This document shows, piece after piece, positions 8,305-16,120 of a DNA stretch of 37,781 bases. The translations under genes and the position numbers were made by a program. The stretch is from an uncultured Paenibacillaceae bacterium (GTDB taxonomy: Bacteria > Bacillota > Bacilli > Paenibacillales > DA-C8), in the NCBI GenBank assembly GCA_937957685.1, contig CALGAO010000091.1, positions 1-37,781 of the forward strand, given 5' to 3'. Below the pieces are notes generated by a model. That model did not search any database. It saw only the letters and a program-made list of their open reading frames with translations, and was not told the origin of the DNA. Each line of letters starts with the position of its first letter. Position 1 is the stretch's first letter.

Positions 8305-8632
8305 GCTCATTCACCGTTTGTACGACATGACCAGAGAGATGGTCGAACAGCTGGAAACGGCAGAATATGAAGAGCTCGAGCGTTTCGTCGATGAGCGTGA
8401 GCGTCTGTTGCAGGAGCTGAAGGAACTGCGCTCGCAACATCAGCCCCAGGATCGGCACCAGGAGATGATCAGGCAGGTGCTGGCGTGGGACAGGATCATC
8501 GAGGGGCGGATGATGCAGCTCAAGTCGGAAGCCGCCGGAAGGCTGCGCAGATTGAGAGAGAACCGCATTCAGCATAACGCTTACTCGCCGACTTATATCA
8601 CGGACGGTGTATATATCGACAAGCGGAAGTAA
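8297..8632 (+). CDS. fliT: FliT-like flagellar export chaperone
   Basis: A protein of 111 residues, nearly all helical and strongly charged (heptads in about 1-85), starting at ATG 8297 inside the end of fliS. FliT-family proteins are short helical chaperones for FliD. The identification rests on size, helical pattern (LETAEYEELERFVDERERLLQEL) and position directly after fliS, because the family is poorly conserved in sequence. The C-terminal tail (about 90-111) is not helical. The operon ends 3 bases later in a terminator. Confidence 0.8.
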   Translation: MDKLIHRLYDMTREMVEQLETAEYEELERFVDERERLLQELKELRSQHQPQDRHQEMIRQVLAWDRIIEGRMMQLKSEAAGRLRRLRENRIQHNAYSPTYITDGVYIDKRK

Positions 8633-8634
8633 TG

Positions 8635-8662
8635 AAAAGGACCCGTCGAGGGTTCTTTTTTT
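8635..8662 (+). terminator. Intrinsic terminator of the fliD operon
   Basis: GGACCC (8639-8644) pairs with GGGTTC (8650-8655) over a 5-base loop with one G-U pair; flanking A4 and T7 (8656-8662) extend the stem and give the U-tract. Confidence 0.85.
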
Positions 8663-8715
8663 GTACAGAAATTTCCGCAATATGGTGTCAGGATGATCAT
8701 CTGCGTTTCAGGAAG

Positions 8716-8724
8716 TGGTATAAT
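8716..8724 (+). promoter_or_regulatory. Extended -10 promoter of the pRiA4b-family gene
   Basis: TGG-TATAAT at 8716-8724 is a perfect extended -10 element; the -35 position 17 bases upstream (ATCATC) is poor. The start codon of the following gene is about 43 bases downstream. Confidence 0.55.
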
Positions 8725-8767
8725 CGGAACAAATCGAACATGCAAGCTGCGATCAGGGGGAGCCAAT

Positions 8768-10432
8768 ATGATCTACCAATTAAAAGTTACCTTGCAGGAC
8801 ATCAGCCCGCCGGTCTGGAGAAGGCTGCTCGTTCATGCCGATATCACGTTCGCCCAGCTGCATGAGATCTTGCAGATCGCCTTCCAATGGGAGGATATTC
8901 ACCTGCATCAGTTTGTCGTGCGCAAGATCCCGCAAGACAAGGCGGTGAAACATCGGCGAATGATGGTGCCGGTCTATGGCAAGCCGGAGATCTTCATCGG
9001 CATCCCGGATCGGGATGGCTGGGGACCGCCCTGCCTGCATGAGCGCAGGGAGAAGCTGTCCGAGTGGCTGCGTCACGAGAAGGACCATCTCGTCTATATC
9101 TATGACTTTGGCGATGATTGGCGGCACCGGGTCGAGCTGGAGAAGATCCTGGAGGAGTCGCCGGACATGGACAGTCCGATCTGCATCAAGCTGAAGGGCG
9201 CTTCTCCTGATGAAGACAGCAAGTTCGAGATCATGGATGAAGGCTGGCGGGCGTCGGACAAGGCTGAGGAGGCCCGGCTGATGGAGGAGCTCAATCAGCA
9301 ATTGCAGGCGGCCCGTTCCCGCCTGGTTCCGAAGAGGGCCTCCGGTTCACGTGTCCCTTCCTCAGCGGCATCTCGCCGATCCAGGACGGTCCAGGAGCCT
9401 GCGAGCGCCGGCTGGAGAGAACTCTTCCAACTGGCGAAGGATTACCGTCTGCTCGCGCCGTGGAACTGGATGTCCCAAGCGGATATCTTCGCCGTCCACG
9501 ATGCGGCAAGCGGGCAGACAGGCTATTGCAGCGTGATCGGCAGCAGCGGGAGATTGTACGGGCTCGTCGTGTATCGCGGGGATCGCGGACTGCGCAGCCT
9601 GTTGAATCTGTTACACGAAGAAGGAAGCCTGTTCGGTTCCGAAGCTGCGATGTATATGCAGGATGCCATCCTGCTGTCTTATGAAGATCGGGCAGACCTC
9701 GACGGGGCTGAATATCGGCTGGTCGCATCCTCCGGTGTGGGCTTCCGCGGCCACAAGGCATGGCCCGTCTTCCACGATCGGGCGCCTCACTATGTGGCGG
9801 CTCTCCTGGACGAGCGGGATGTGCCGATGATGATCCGAATCCTGCAGCAAGCGATCCATGTCTGCCAGGAGGTCGCGCTCGGTCAGAGGGAGCTGCCGGC
9901 ACTGGAGACGGGCAGGATATTCGCACGGATCTCCGAGCTCCATCAAGGTCAGATCCTCTGGCGGGACGGTGATCTGCCGGTTGATCCTGGCGAGGAAGAG
10001 GTGGATCAGCGGCTCGCCGTATCCGAGCTGGAGATGGCGGCCGCACGCAAGCGCATTCCCAGGGTGCCCGGGATGAAATGGGAATTTGATGTCTTCCATC
10101 TGCCCGTTCCGGTCGATGACCCGAAGAGACCATATTATCCGATCGTGGGCCTGTGCATGGATATCGACCATGGGGTCATGCTGCCGCCCCTCATGGCTCA
10201 TCCTTCGTCCATCCAGGAGGAGCTGCAGAGGAGCTTGCTCGCATGTTTCACGAGCGTCCAGGCCATGCCTGAGGTCATCTATATCCAGAGGCCGAGCCTG
10301 ATGCATCTGCTTCGACCTGTCTGTGACAAGCTGGGCATCAGGACGGGTGTCGTGAAGCAGCTTCCCCTGCTGAATGAGGCGAAACAAGGCATGATTCAGC
10401 ATATGATGGCCTTGCATGGCCGATTCCGTTAG
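8768..10432 (+). CDS. Plasmid pRiA4b ORF-3 family protein with C-terminal domains of unknown function
   Basis: A protein of 554 residues. ATG 8768 is chosen over the upstream in-frame ATG 8693 because AGGGGGAG precedes it and the promoter lies between the two. Residues about 1-180 match the pRiA4b ORF-3 domain: YQLKVTLQDISPPVWRRLLV, FAQLHEILQIAFQWEDIHLHQF, and VYIYDFGDDWRHRVELEKIL. The rest is a linker of basic/serine residues (about 180-215) and then two regions: one with LAPWNWMSQADIFAVHD and GYCSVIGSSG, and one with PEVIYIQRPSLMHLL followed by DKLGIRTGVVKQLPLL. These resemble, from memory, domains of unknown function that often accompany this family (DUF7309/DUF6930-like). No catalytic residues can be assigned. 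It has its own promoter and stands between the flagellar unit and hpf, so it is an extra gene relative to the Bacillus order. Confidence 0.8.
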   Translation: MIYQLKVTLQDISPPVWRRLLVHADITFAQLHEILQIAFQWEDIHLHQFVVRKIPQDKAVKHRRMMVPVYGKPEIFIGIPDRDGWGPPCLHERREKLSEWLRHEKDHLVYIYDFGDDWRHRVELEKILEESPDMDSPICIKLKGASPDEDSKFEIMDEGWRASDKAEEARLMEELNQQLQAARSRLVPKRASGSRVPSSAASRRSRTVQEPASAGWRELFQLAKDYRLLAPWNWMSQADIFAVHDAASGQTGYCSVIGSSGRLYGLVVYRGDRGLRSLLNLLHEEGSLFGSEAAMYMQDAILLSYEDRADLDGAEYRLVASSGVGFRGHKAWPVFHDRAPHYVAALLDERDVPMMIRILQQAIHVCQEVALGQRELPALETGRIFARISELHQGQILWRDGDLPVDPGEEEVDQRLAVSELEMAAARKRIPRVPGMKWEFDVFHLPVPVDDPKRPYYPIVGLCMDIDHGVMLPPLMAHPSSIQEELQRSLLACFTSVQAMPEVIYIQRPSLMHLLRPVCDKLGIRTGVVKQLPLLNEAKQGMIQHMMALHGRFR

Positions 10433-10530
10433 GCGCAACCATCTTTGTCATGCGGAATCCATGCTGTCCAAGAAAGAATAAGGCAGTCTGTATAGAGCAT
10501 ACCGCAGTCCGGTCGCGGTGTATCCCAACA

Positions 10531-10572
10531 GGGCTGTCCGACTGTCGGCTCATGCTGACTGGCGGACAGCCC
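10531..10572 (+). terminator. Probable terminator after the pRiA4b-family gene
   Basis: A perfect 10-bp stem, GGGCTGTCCG (10531-10540) with CGGACAGCCC (10563-10572), has a 22-base loop and a short tail GTTTTG. It lies about 100 bases after the stop codon. The long loop and short U-run make it a moderate candidate. Confidence 0.5.
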
Positions 10573-10646
10573 GTTTTGCGTATCGCGGACGGATCAGCCA
10601 ATCCAGTAGTTCAGACCGGGTTCCGTTTTGCTTCGCGGCGGCTGGT

Positions 10647-10846
10647 TGTGGATAACATTTTTGCCAGTTCTTCATTATCCACAGCCGCCCCAATTCACAA
10701 CTGTTGTTTTCCCCACTTTATCCCCATTATCCTATCCACAAAGCTGTGGATAATGTGCATAAATCTGTGAATAACAATGAAAATAAGCTTTCATTCTGTT
10801 CAGAACCTATGCGGAACCTGTGTATAAAAACATCGGCTGTGGAGAA
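10647..10846. other. Cluster of DnaA boxes
   Basis: Six exact TTATNCACA sites lie within 181 bases: 10647-10655 (minus), 10675-10683 (plus), 10745-10753 (minus), 10754-10762 (minus), 10766-10774 (minus) and 10819-10827 (minus). Three more differ by one base: 10718-10726 and 10732-10740 (plus) and 10838-10846 (minus). Two exact boxes touch end to end at 10745-10762 and the third follows after 3 bases. No dnaA, dnaN or other replication initiation gene is near. Known: Bacillus chromosomes carry intergenic DnaA-box clusters away from oriC that lower the initiation potential. Inference: this is such a DnaA-titration or DnaA-regulated site, placed upstream of the cold-shock gene. Confidence 0.85.
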
Positions 10847-10916
10847 TGATAAGGATGCCGCCGCGCGGAGGGCAAGTAAACGCATACAATTTTTGCTCAG
10901 CTCGTGCTTCCTGCAA

Positions 10917-10945
10917 TTGACTTTATGTATGGCGAATGTTATAGT
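10917..10945 (+). promoter_or_regulatory. Sigma-A promoter of the cold-shock gene
   Basis: TTGACT (10917-10922), 17 bases, TATAGT (10940-10945), with TGT directly before the -10 box. This is a near-consensus extended promoter. The 5' leader to the ATG at 10997 is about 45 bases, shorter than the long leader of E. coli cspA. Confidence 0.75.
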
Positions 10946-10996
10946 CAACTTGTGAGCTAACGCTTCACGCACTTGATTACGAAGGGAATGTGTTAC

Positions 10997-11194
10997 ATGC
11001 AAGGTAAAGTTAAATGGTTTAACGCAGAGAAGGGCTATGGTTTCATCGAATCCGACGAAGGCGGCGACGTATTCGTTCACTACTCGGCGATCCAGGCTGA
11101 AGGCTTCAAGACTCTTGAAGAAGGTCAAGCAGTTGAATTCGACATCGTCGAAGGCGCTCGCGGACCTCAAGCGGCTAACGTAGTAAAACTCTAA
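10997..11194 (+). CDS. Cold-shock domain protein (CspA/CspB family)
   Basis: A protein of 65 residues, the standard length. ATG 10997 is preferred because GAAGGGA lies 9 bases upstream and the product then begins MQGKVKWFNAEKGYGFIE like all family members. The RNA-binding motifs are complete: RNP1 as KGYGFIE and RNP2 as DVFVHY; the C-terminus reads GPQAANVVKL. It is a single five-stranded OB-fold that binds single-stranded RNA and DNA and works as an RNA chaperone. It is monocistronic, with its own promoter and terminator. Which paralogue (cspB, cspC, cspD) it is cannot be told here. Confidence 0.96.
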   Translation: MQGKVKWFNAEKGYGFIESDEGGDVFVHYSAIQAEGFKTLEEGQAVEFDIVEGARGPQAANVVKL

Positions 11195-11252
11195 TTCACC
11201 CCAGCCTGCACCAGGCTGCTGGTATAGATGAATAACTACCAAATCGCGATCC

Positions 11253-11279
11253 AACACCCCGGGTTAACCGGGGTGTTTT
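11253..11279 (+). terminator. Terminator of the cold-shock gene
   Basis: AACACCCCGG (11253-11262) pairs with CCGGGGTGTT (11268-11277) around GTTAA, followed by TT-C-ATTTT. A smaller hairpin, CAGCCTG/CAGGCTG at 11202-11218, precedes it without a U-tract. Confidence 0.85.
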
Positions 11280-11360
11280 CATTTTGTCAAGGGGATGTTC
11301 TTCCATGTCACAACATGATCAGAATTGTGAGAAAATTTATTGAGAAGCGCTCCGCCGCTT

Positions 11361-11389
11361 TTGATGTGGGACGAATAGTGTGGTATCAT
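11361..11389 (+). promoter_or_regulatory. Promoter of hpf
   Basis: TTGATG (11361-11366), 17 bases, TATCAT (11384-11389) with TGG before the -10 box. This is a sigma-A type element. In B. subtilis the orthologue is under sigma-B and sigma-H; I could not fit either consensus here. Confidence 0.55.
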
Positions 11390-11416
11390 GATTGTACAGT
11401 ATAAGGAGGGATTGAT

Positions 11417-11974
11417 ATGAAGATTCAAGTTCGCGGCGATCAACTCATGGTGACTGATGCTCTCAAGGAATATGCCGAGAAGAAGATCGGCAAGCTTCAG
11501 CGCTATTTTGAATCTCCCCTTAACAATGATGTAAGTGTAACCTTGAGTGTCAATCGCGGCCTGCATATCGTCGAGGTGACCATCCCGCTGCCGGGCGTCA
11601 TGCTCCGCGCAGAAGAGAAGAGCTCGGATATGTATGCATCGATCGACCTTGTTGTAGAGAAACTGGAAAGACAGATCCGCAAACATAAGACGAAGGTGAA
11701 TCGTCGCATGCGCCGGGCTGGCGTCCGCGATCTGTTCAAGGAAAATCCCGAACCTGAAGCTGTTGCCCAGGCTGTCGAGGATAACGAGGAAGAGCTTGAG
11801 CTGGTGAAGAGGAAGAAGTTCAATCTCAAGCCGATGGATGTTGAGGAAGCCATCCTGCAGATGAACCTCCTGGGTCATAATTTCTTCGTATTCGCCAATG
11901 CGGAAACCGACGATGTGAACGTCGTGTATGTTCGCGAAGACGGGAAGTACGGCCTGATCGAGCCGGCAAGATAA
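11417..11974 (+). CDS. hpf: Ribosome hibernation promoting factor, long form
   Basis: A protein of 185 residues, typical of long HPF. ATG 11417 follows AAGGAGGG at about 6-base spacing. The N-terminal domain (about 1-100) is the ribosome-binding beta-alpha-beta-beta-beta-alpha fold: MKIQVRGDQLMVTDALKEYA, KIGKLQRYF, and the basic helix with RQIRKHKTKVNRRMRR. After an acidic linker (about 110-128) the C-terminal dimerisation domain begins at KRKKFNLKPMDVEEAILQM and includes LLGHNFFVFANAETDDVNVVY and DGKYGLIEP. The long form joins two 70S ribosomes as inactive 100S dimers in stationary phase. It sits just before secA as in Bacillus (yvyD). Confidence 0.96.
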   Translation: MKIQVRGDQLMVTDALKEYAEKKIGKLQRYFESPLNNDVSVTLSVNRGLHIVEVTIPLPGVMLRAEEKSSDMYASIDLVVEKLERQIRKHKTKVNRRMRRAGVRDLFKENPEPEAVAQAVEDNEEELELVKRKKFNLKPMDVEEAILQMNLLGHNFFVFANAETDDVNVVYVREDGKYGLIEPAR

Positions 11975-12024
11975 TCGGACTGGTGATTAAGGTTCTGAAC
12001 CTGACATGGATATCTAAGATATCG

Positions 12025-12053
12025 AAGGAGCCTCCTGATCGGGGCTCCTTTTT
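12025..12053 (+). terminator. Terminator of hpf
   Basis: AAGGAGCC (12025-12032) pairs with GGCTCCTT (12043-12050) over a 10-base loop; the T-run is 12049-12053. A GATATC-TAA-GATATC repeat (12009-12023) lies just upstream. Confidence 0.85.
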
Positions 12054-12094
12054 CCATAGAACGGCTGGTACAACTGGTGCATGATGTAATATGC

Positions 12095-12123
12095 TTGCTC
12101 TGCTTTCATACTATTGTTACAAT
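12095..12123 (+). promoter_or_regulatory. Promoter of secA-prfB
   Basis: TTGCTC (12095-12100), 17 bases, TACAAT (12118-12123) with TGT before the -10 box. The leader to the secA start is about 35 bases. Confidence 0.65.
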
Positions 12124-12165
12124 TTAAAAATGCGGAACTGATATGGGAAAGGGGTCTTGAAGACC

Positions 12166-14691
12166 ATGGGTTTGTTGAGCAAGATATTCGGAGATGCCAA
12201 CGAACGCGAAGTGAAGCGGCTGTGGAAGCGCATCGAGCCGATCAACGCGCTGGAGCCGGAGATGGCCAGGCTGTCCGATTCGGAGCTTCGCGGCAAGACA
12301 GAAGAGTTTCGTAACCGTCTGAAACAGGGCGAGACGTTGGATGATTTGTTGCCAGAGGCGTTTGCCGTCGTTCGTGAGGCGGGCAAGCGTGTTTTGAATA
12401 TGAGACATTTCGATGTGCAGCTGATGGGCGGCATCGTGCTGCATGAGGGCAATATCGCGGAGATGAAGACCGGTGAGGGCAAGACGCTCGTCGCTACCCT
12501 GCCGCTCTACCTGAACGCCCTTGAGGGCAAGGGCGCGCATCTGGTCACCGTGAACGATTACCTGGCGGAGGTTGGTCGCAAGCTGATGGGGCCGCTGTAT
12601 GAGTTCCTCGGCATGACCGTCGGCGTGAACCTGCACAACATGTCGCAGGAGGAGAAAAGAGCCGCCTACAACTGCGACATCACGTACGGGACGAACAACG
12701 AATTCGGCTTCGACTACCTGCGTGACAATATGGTACAGTACAAGGAGCAGATGGTGCAACGTCCGCTGCACTATGCGATCATCGACGAAGTGGACTCGAT
12801 CCTGATCGACGAGGCCCGGACCCCGCTCATCATATCTGGACAAGCCGCCAAGTCCACGGAGCTGTATTATGCGGCAGACCGGTTCGTGCGCAGACTGCGC
12901 GCGGAGGAGGACTATACGGTCGATCTCAAGGGCCGCAACGCCATGCTGACCGATGCCGGCGTGGCCAAGGCGGAGCAAGCCTTCGGCATCGACAACCTGT
13001 TCGACTACGAGCATACGATGATCAATCATCATATCCAGCAAGCGCTGAAGGCGCACGTGATCATGAAGCGCGATGTGGACTATGTGGTGCAGGACAATGA
13101 AGTGATGATCGTCGACGAGTTCACGGGCCGCATCATGACCGGGCGCCGTTACAGTGACGGGCTGCACCAGGCGATCGAAGCCAAGGAAGGCCTGCAGGTG
13201 CAGAACGAGAGCATGACGCTCGCCTCGATCACCTATCAGAACTACTTCCGCATGTATCGCAAGCTGGCGGGCATGACCGGTACGGCGAAGACCGAGGAAG
13301 AGGAATTCCAGAAGATCTACGGCCTGAACGTTGTCGTCATTCCGACGAACAAGCCGATGATCCGCATCGACTTGCCGGACGTCATCTACAAGACGCAGAA
13401 GAGCAAGTTCAAGATGGTCGTCGAGGAGATCGCCAAGCGCCATGAGAAGGGACAGCCGGTGCTGGTCGGCACGACTTCGATCGAAACCTCGGAGATGCTG
13501 TCCGAGATGCTGAAGCGCAAGGGCATCAAGCACCAGGTGCTGAACGCGAAGCACCACGCCCAGGAGGCGGAGATCGTCGCCAAGGCGGGTCAGGCCGGGG
13601 CGGTCACCATCGCCACCAACATGGCCGGCCGCGGTACCGACATCATCCTGGGCGAAGGAGTGGCGGAGCTTGGCGGTCTGCATATCATAGGTACGGAGCG
13701 CCATGAGAGCCGCCGCATCGACAACCAGCTGCGCGGTCGTGCGGGACGTCAGGGCGACCCGGGCTCGAGCCAGTTCTTCCTTTCGCTCGAGGATGATCTG
13801 ATGCGCCGCTTCGGCATGGAGAACATGCAGAACATCATGGAGCGTCTCGGCTTCGAAGAGGATGTGCCGATCGAGAGCAAGCTGGTGACCAGGGCGATCG
13901 AAAGCGCGCAGAAGCGCGTGGAAGGCCATAACTTCGATGTGCGGAAGGTCGTCCTGCAGTATGACGACGTGATCAATCAGCAGCGCACGATCATCTACAA
14001 GCAGCGCCGCGATATCCTGGAGCTCGAAGAGATCCACGACATCGTGCTGAACATGATCGACGAGCTGATCGAGCGCACGGTCGACATCCATTGTTCGGAC
14101 AAGGACGTTCCGGAGGATTGGGATCTGCAGGGCATCGTCGACTACTGCAACAGCACGTTCCTGCACGAAGGCCAGCTGACCAAGGAAGACCTGTGGGGCA
14201 AGGAAAAGGAAGAGATGGTCAGCCTGATGAAGGATCTGGCCCATCGCCTGTACGAAGAGCGCAGGAAGCAGCTGGGCGAGGAGCTGATGCGCGAATTCGA
14301 GAAGGTCGTCGTGCTGCGCGCGGTAGACAGCAAGTGGATGGACCACATCGACCAGATGGACCAGTTGCGTCAGGGCATTCACCTGCGCGCTTACGGCGGC
14401 ACCGATCCGCTTCGCGAGTATCAGTTCGAGGGCTATGAGATGTTCCAGGAGATGATCGCGAAGATCCAGGAGCAAGTGGCGACGTACATCATGAAGGCGC
14501 ATGTTGAGGCGAACGTGAAGCGGGAAGCGGTGGCCGAAGCCCAGGCGGTCTCGACCAATGCCGATCGCGGCAAGTCGAAGCCGAGGGCGCCGATCCGCCG
14601 CGCGGAAGTGAAAGTGGGCCGCAATGACCCCTGCCCATGCGGCAGCGGCAAGAAATACAAGCATTGTCACGGCGCGACGACGACCGCATGA
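12166..14691 (+). CDS. secA: Protein translocase ATPase subunit SecA
   Basis: A protein of 841 residues, the same length as B. subtilis SecA. ATG 12166 is chosen; the upstream in-frame TTG 12157 is only 2 bases from the GGGAAAGGGG ribosome site, while ATG 12166 has 11-base spacing and gives the usual MGLLSKIFGDANEREVKRL start. Seen: Walker A MKTGEGKT near 102-109, Walker B-type DEVDSILIDEARTPLIISG, the preprotein cross-linking region, GTTSIETSEMLSEMLKRKGI, the helicase motif NMAGRGTDI, QLRGRAGRQGDPGSSQFFLS, and the C-terminal zinc-binding CPCGSGKKYKHCHG. SecA drives export through SecYEG using ATP at the membrane. prfB follows after 60 bases. Confidence 0.98.
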   Translation: MGLLSKIFGDANEREVKRLWKRIEPINALEPEMARLSDSELRGKTEEFRNRLKQGETLDDLLPEAFAVVREAGKRVLNMRHFDVQLMGGIVLHEGNIAEMKTGEGKTLVATLPLYLNALEGKGAHLVTVNDYLAEVGRKLMGPLYEFLGMTVGVNLHNMSQEEKRAAYNCDITYGTNNEFGFDYLRDNMVQYKEQMVQRPLHYAIIDEVDSILIDEARTPLIISGQAAKSTELYYAADRFVRRLRAEEDYTVDLKGRNAMLTDAGVAKAEQAFGIDNLFDYEHTMINHHIQQALKAHVIMKRDVDYVVQDNEVMIVDEFTGRIMTGRRYSDGLHQAIEAKEGLQVQNESMTLASITYQNYFRMYRKLAGMTGTAKTEEEEFQKIYGLNVVVIPTNKPMIRIDLPDVIYKTQKSKFKMVVEEIAKRHEKGQPVLVGTTSIETSEMLSEMLKRKGIKHQVLNAKHHAQEAEIVAKAGQAGAVTIATNMAGRGTDIILGEGVAELGGLHIIGTERHESRRIDNQLRGRAGRQGDPGSSQFFLSLEDDLMRRFGMENMQNIMERLGFEEDVPIESKLVTRAIESAQKRVEGHNFDVRKVVLQYDDVINQQRTIIYKQRRDILELEEIHDIVLNMIDELIERTVDIHCSDKDVPEDWDLQGIVDYCNSTFLHEGQLTKEDLWGKEKEEMVSLMKDLAHRLYEERRKQLGEELMREFEKVVVLRAVDSKWMDHIDQMDQLRQGIHLRAYGGTDPLREYQFEGYEMFQEMIAKIQEQVATYIMKAHVEANVKREAVAEAQAVSTNADRGKSKPRAPIRRAEVKVGRNDPCPCGSGKKYKHCHGATTTA

Positions 14692-14751
14692 GTGCTGTTG
14701 CTTCGTCGAAGACATGAGCAGACAAGACATTAATTCAAGAGGTGGATGAAC

Positions 14752-15880
14752 ATGGTATTGGAAGCAGATTTGAGACGCAGCCTGCAGGATGCGGGTGTTC
14801 GATTACAGCAACTCAGGGGGTCTCTTTGACTTAGATCTGAAGAAAGAACAGATCGCAGACTATGAAGTGAAGATGTCCGCCCCCGATTTCTGGGATGACA
14901 ATGAGCGCGCGCAGAAGCTGATCAGCGAGATGAACGCGATCAAGTCGGTCGTCACCGATTTCGAGGAGCTGAACAGCCAATATGAAGATCTGCAGCTCAT
15001 GGCCGAGCTCATCGAGGAAGAAAACGACGACAGCATGATCGAGGATCTGAAGAACGGTATCCAGTCGCTGACGGGCAAGCTGGAGAATTTCGAGCTGACG
15101 CTCCTGCTCAGCAATCCGTACGACAGATACAACGCCATCCTGGAGCTTCATCCTGGCGCCGGTGGCACGGAATCCCAGGACTGGGCCGACATGCTGCTGC
15201 GCATGTACCGGCGTTGGGCGGAGGACAAGGGCTTCAAGGTAGAGGTGCTGGACTATCTGCCCGGCGATGAAGCGGGCGTGAAGAGCGTCACCCTGCTCAT
15301 CAAGGGGCACAATGCCTATGGCTATCTGAAGGCGGAGAAAGGCGTGCACCGGCTCGTCCGCATCTCTCCGTTCGATGCTTCCGGACGCAGGCATACGTCC
15401 TTCGTGTCCTGCGATGTCGTGCCGGAGATCGATGAGACGATCGAGATCGAGATCAGGCCGGAGGATCTGAAGATCGACACATACCGTTCCAGCGGCGCTG
15501 GCGGTCAGCACATCAACAAGACCGATTCGGCCGTGCGCATCACCCATATCCCGACGGGGATCGTGGTGGCGTGCCAGACGGAGCGCTCGCAGATCCAGAA
15601 CCGGGAACGGGCGATGAATATGCTCAGATCCAAGCTCTATGAGCGCAAGATCAAGGAGCAGGAGGCGGAGCTGGCGGAGCTTCGCGGCGAACAGACCGAT
15701 ATCGCCTGGGGCAACCAGATTCGCTCCTATGTGTTCCACCCGTACAGCATGGTGAAGGATCACCGCACAGGCGTGGAGACCGGCAACGTGCAAGCGGTGA
15801 TGGACGGCGAGATCGATATGTTCATCGATGCCTACTTGCGCGGGCAGATCAATAAAGACCAGGGCAATGACCTGGATTAA
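14752..15880 (+). CDS. prfB: Peptide chain release factor 2, with programmed +1 frameshift
   Basis: The coding sequence is 14752-14826 joined to 14828-15880, 375 residues in all. The first 25 codons start at ATG 14752 behind AGAGGTGG and end at an in-frame TGA (14827-14829). The site is AGG-GGG-TCT-CTT-TGA-C: an internal Shine-Dalgarno-like AGGGGG, the slippery CTT and the UGA read by RF2 itself. After a +1 slip the frame reads on as LDLKKEQIADYEVKM. The product has LELHPGAGGTESQDWADMLLRMY, the UGA/UAA-recognising SPF tripeptide in ISPFDASGRRHTSF, and the GGQ motif in GAGGQHINKTDSAVRITH. RF2 ends translation at UGA and UAA. The shift makes its synthesis self-regulated by RF2 level. Confidence 0.97.
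14815..14829 (+). promoter_or_regulatory. RF2 autoregulatory +1 frameshift site
   Basis: AGGGGG (14815-14820), TCT, CTT (14824-14826), TGA (14827-14829), followed by C. It has the known prfB order, with TCT where E. coli has TAT. Confidence 0.95.
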
Positions 15881-15896
15881 GGGGAAGTGGGGTGGT

Positions 15897-15936
15897 CTTC
15901 CGTCAGTCGGGACTGACGGAAGGACGCCCTTTTCTT
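15897..15936 (+). terminator. Terminator of prfB
   Basis: A perfect 12-bp inverted repeat, CTTCCGTCAGTC (15897-15908) with GACTGACGGAAG (15911-15922), leaves only two bases between the arms. A pyrimidine-rich CCCTTTTCTT follows after six bases. The stem is very strong and the U-tract is a little displaced. Confidence 0.7.
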
Positions 15937-16082
15937 CGTTACATATCGCTTCCCTGGCCGTCAACAAGCCAGGCGGCTTTGGCGAGCATCGCCCGTACAT
16001 GACATCATCGCCTTCAGGCTGCCACCTTGGATCGACGGCAGCCGCACTGGATGCAATTGGGTCTGAGGGACGACAAATATCG

Positions 16083-16120
16083 ATTGAATTATTATTCTAT
16101 AAAATGTATAATAATGCATA
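16083..16120 (+). promoter_or_regulatory. argC promoter covered by two ArgR operators (ARG boxes)
   Basis: Promoter: TTGAAT (16084-16089), 17 bases, TATAAT (16107-16112). Two 18-bp sites fit the ARG-box pattern WNTGAATWWWWATTCANW: 16083-16100 with one mismatch and 16103-16120 with two, separated by 2 bases as in classic tandem ARG boxes. The first covers the -35 and the second covers the -10, so bound ArgR with arginine would exclude RNA polymerase. Confidence 0.75.

Noticed and set aside
10647..10846. The DnaA-box cluster as the chromosomal origin oriC
   Set aside because: No dnaA, dnaN, rpmH or other origin-linked gene is near, and I see no clear AT-rich unwinding element. Initiation-control or titration is more likely.
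10433..10955. Short open frames in the gap before the cold-shock gene
   Set aside because: None has a ribosome site or protein-like composition, and they run through the hairpin and DnaA boxes.
12124..14730. 868-codon open frame on the minus strand opposite secA
   Set aside because: It mirrors a certain gene with full motifs. Long antisense frames follow from the G/C-rich third positions; no ribosome site or known motif is seen.
14789..15880. prfB starting in the second frame as a normal gene
   Set aside because: The first 25 codons, their ribosome site and the AGGGGG-TCT-CTT-TGA signal match the RF2 frameshift arrangement; the product without them lacks its N-terminus.
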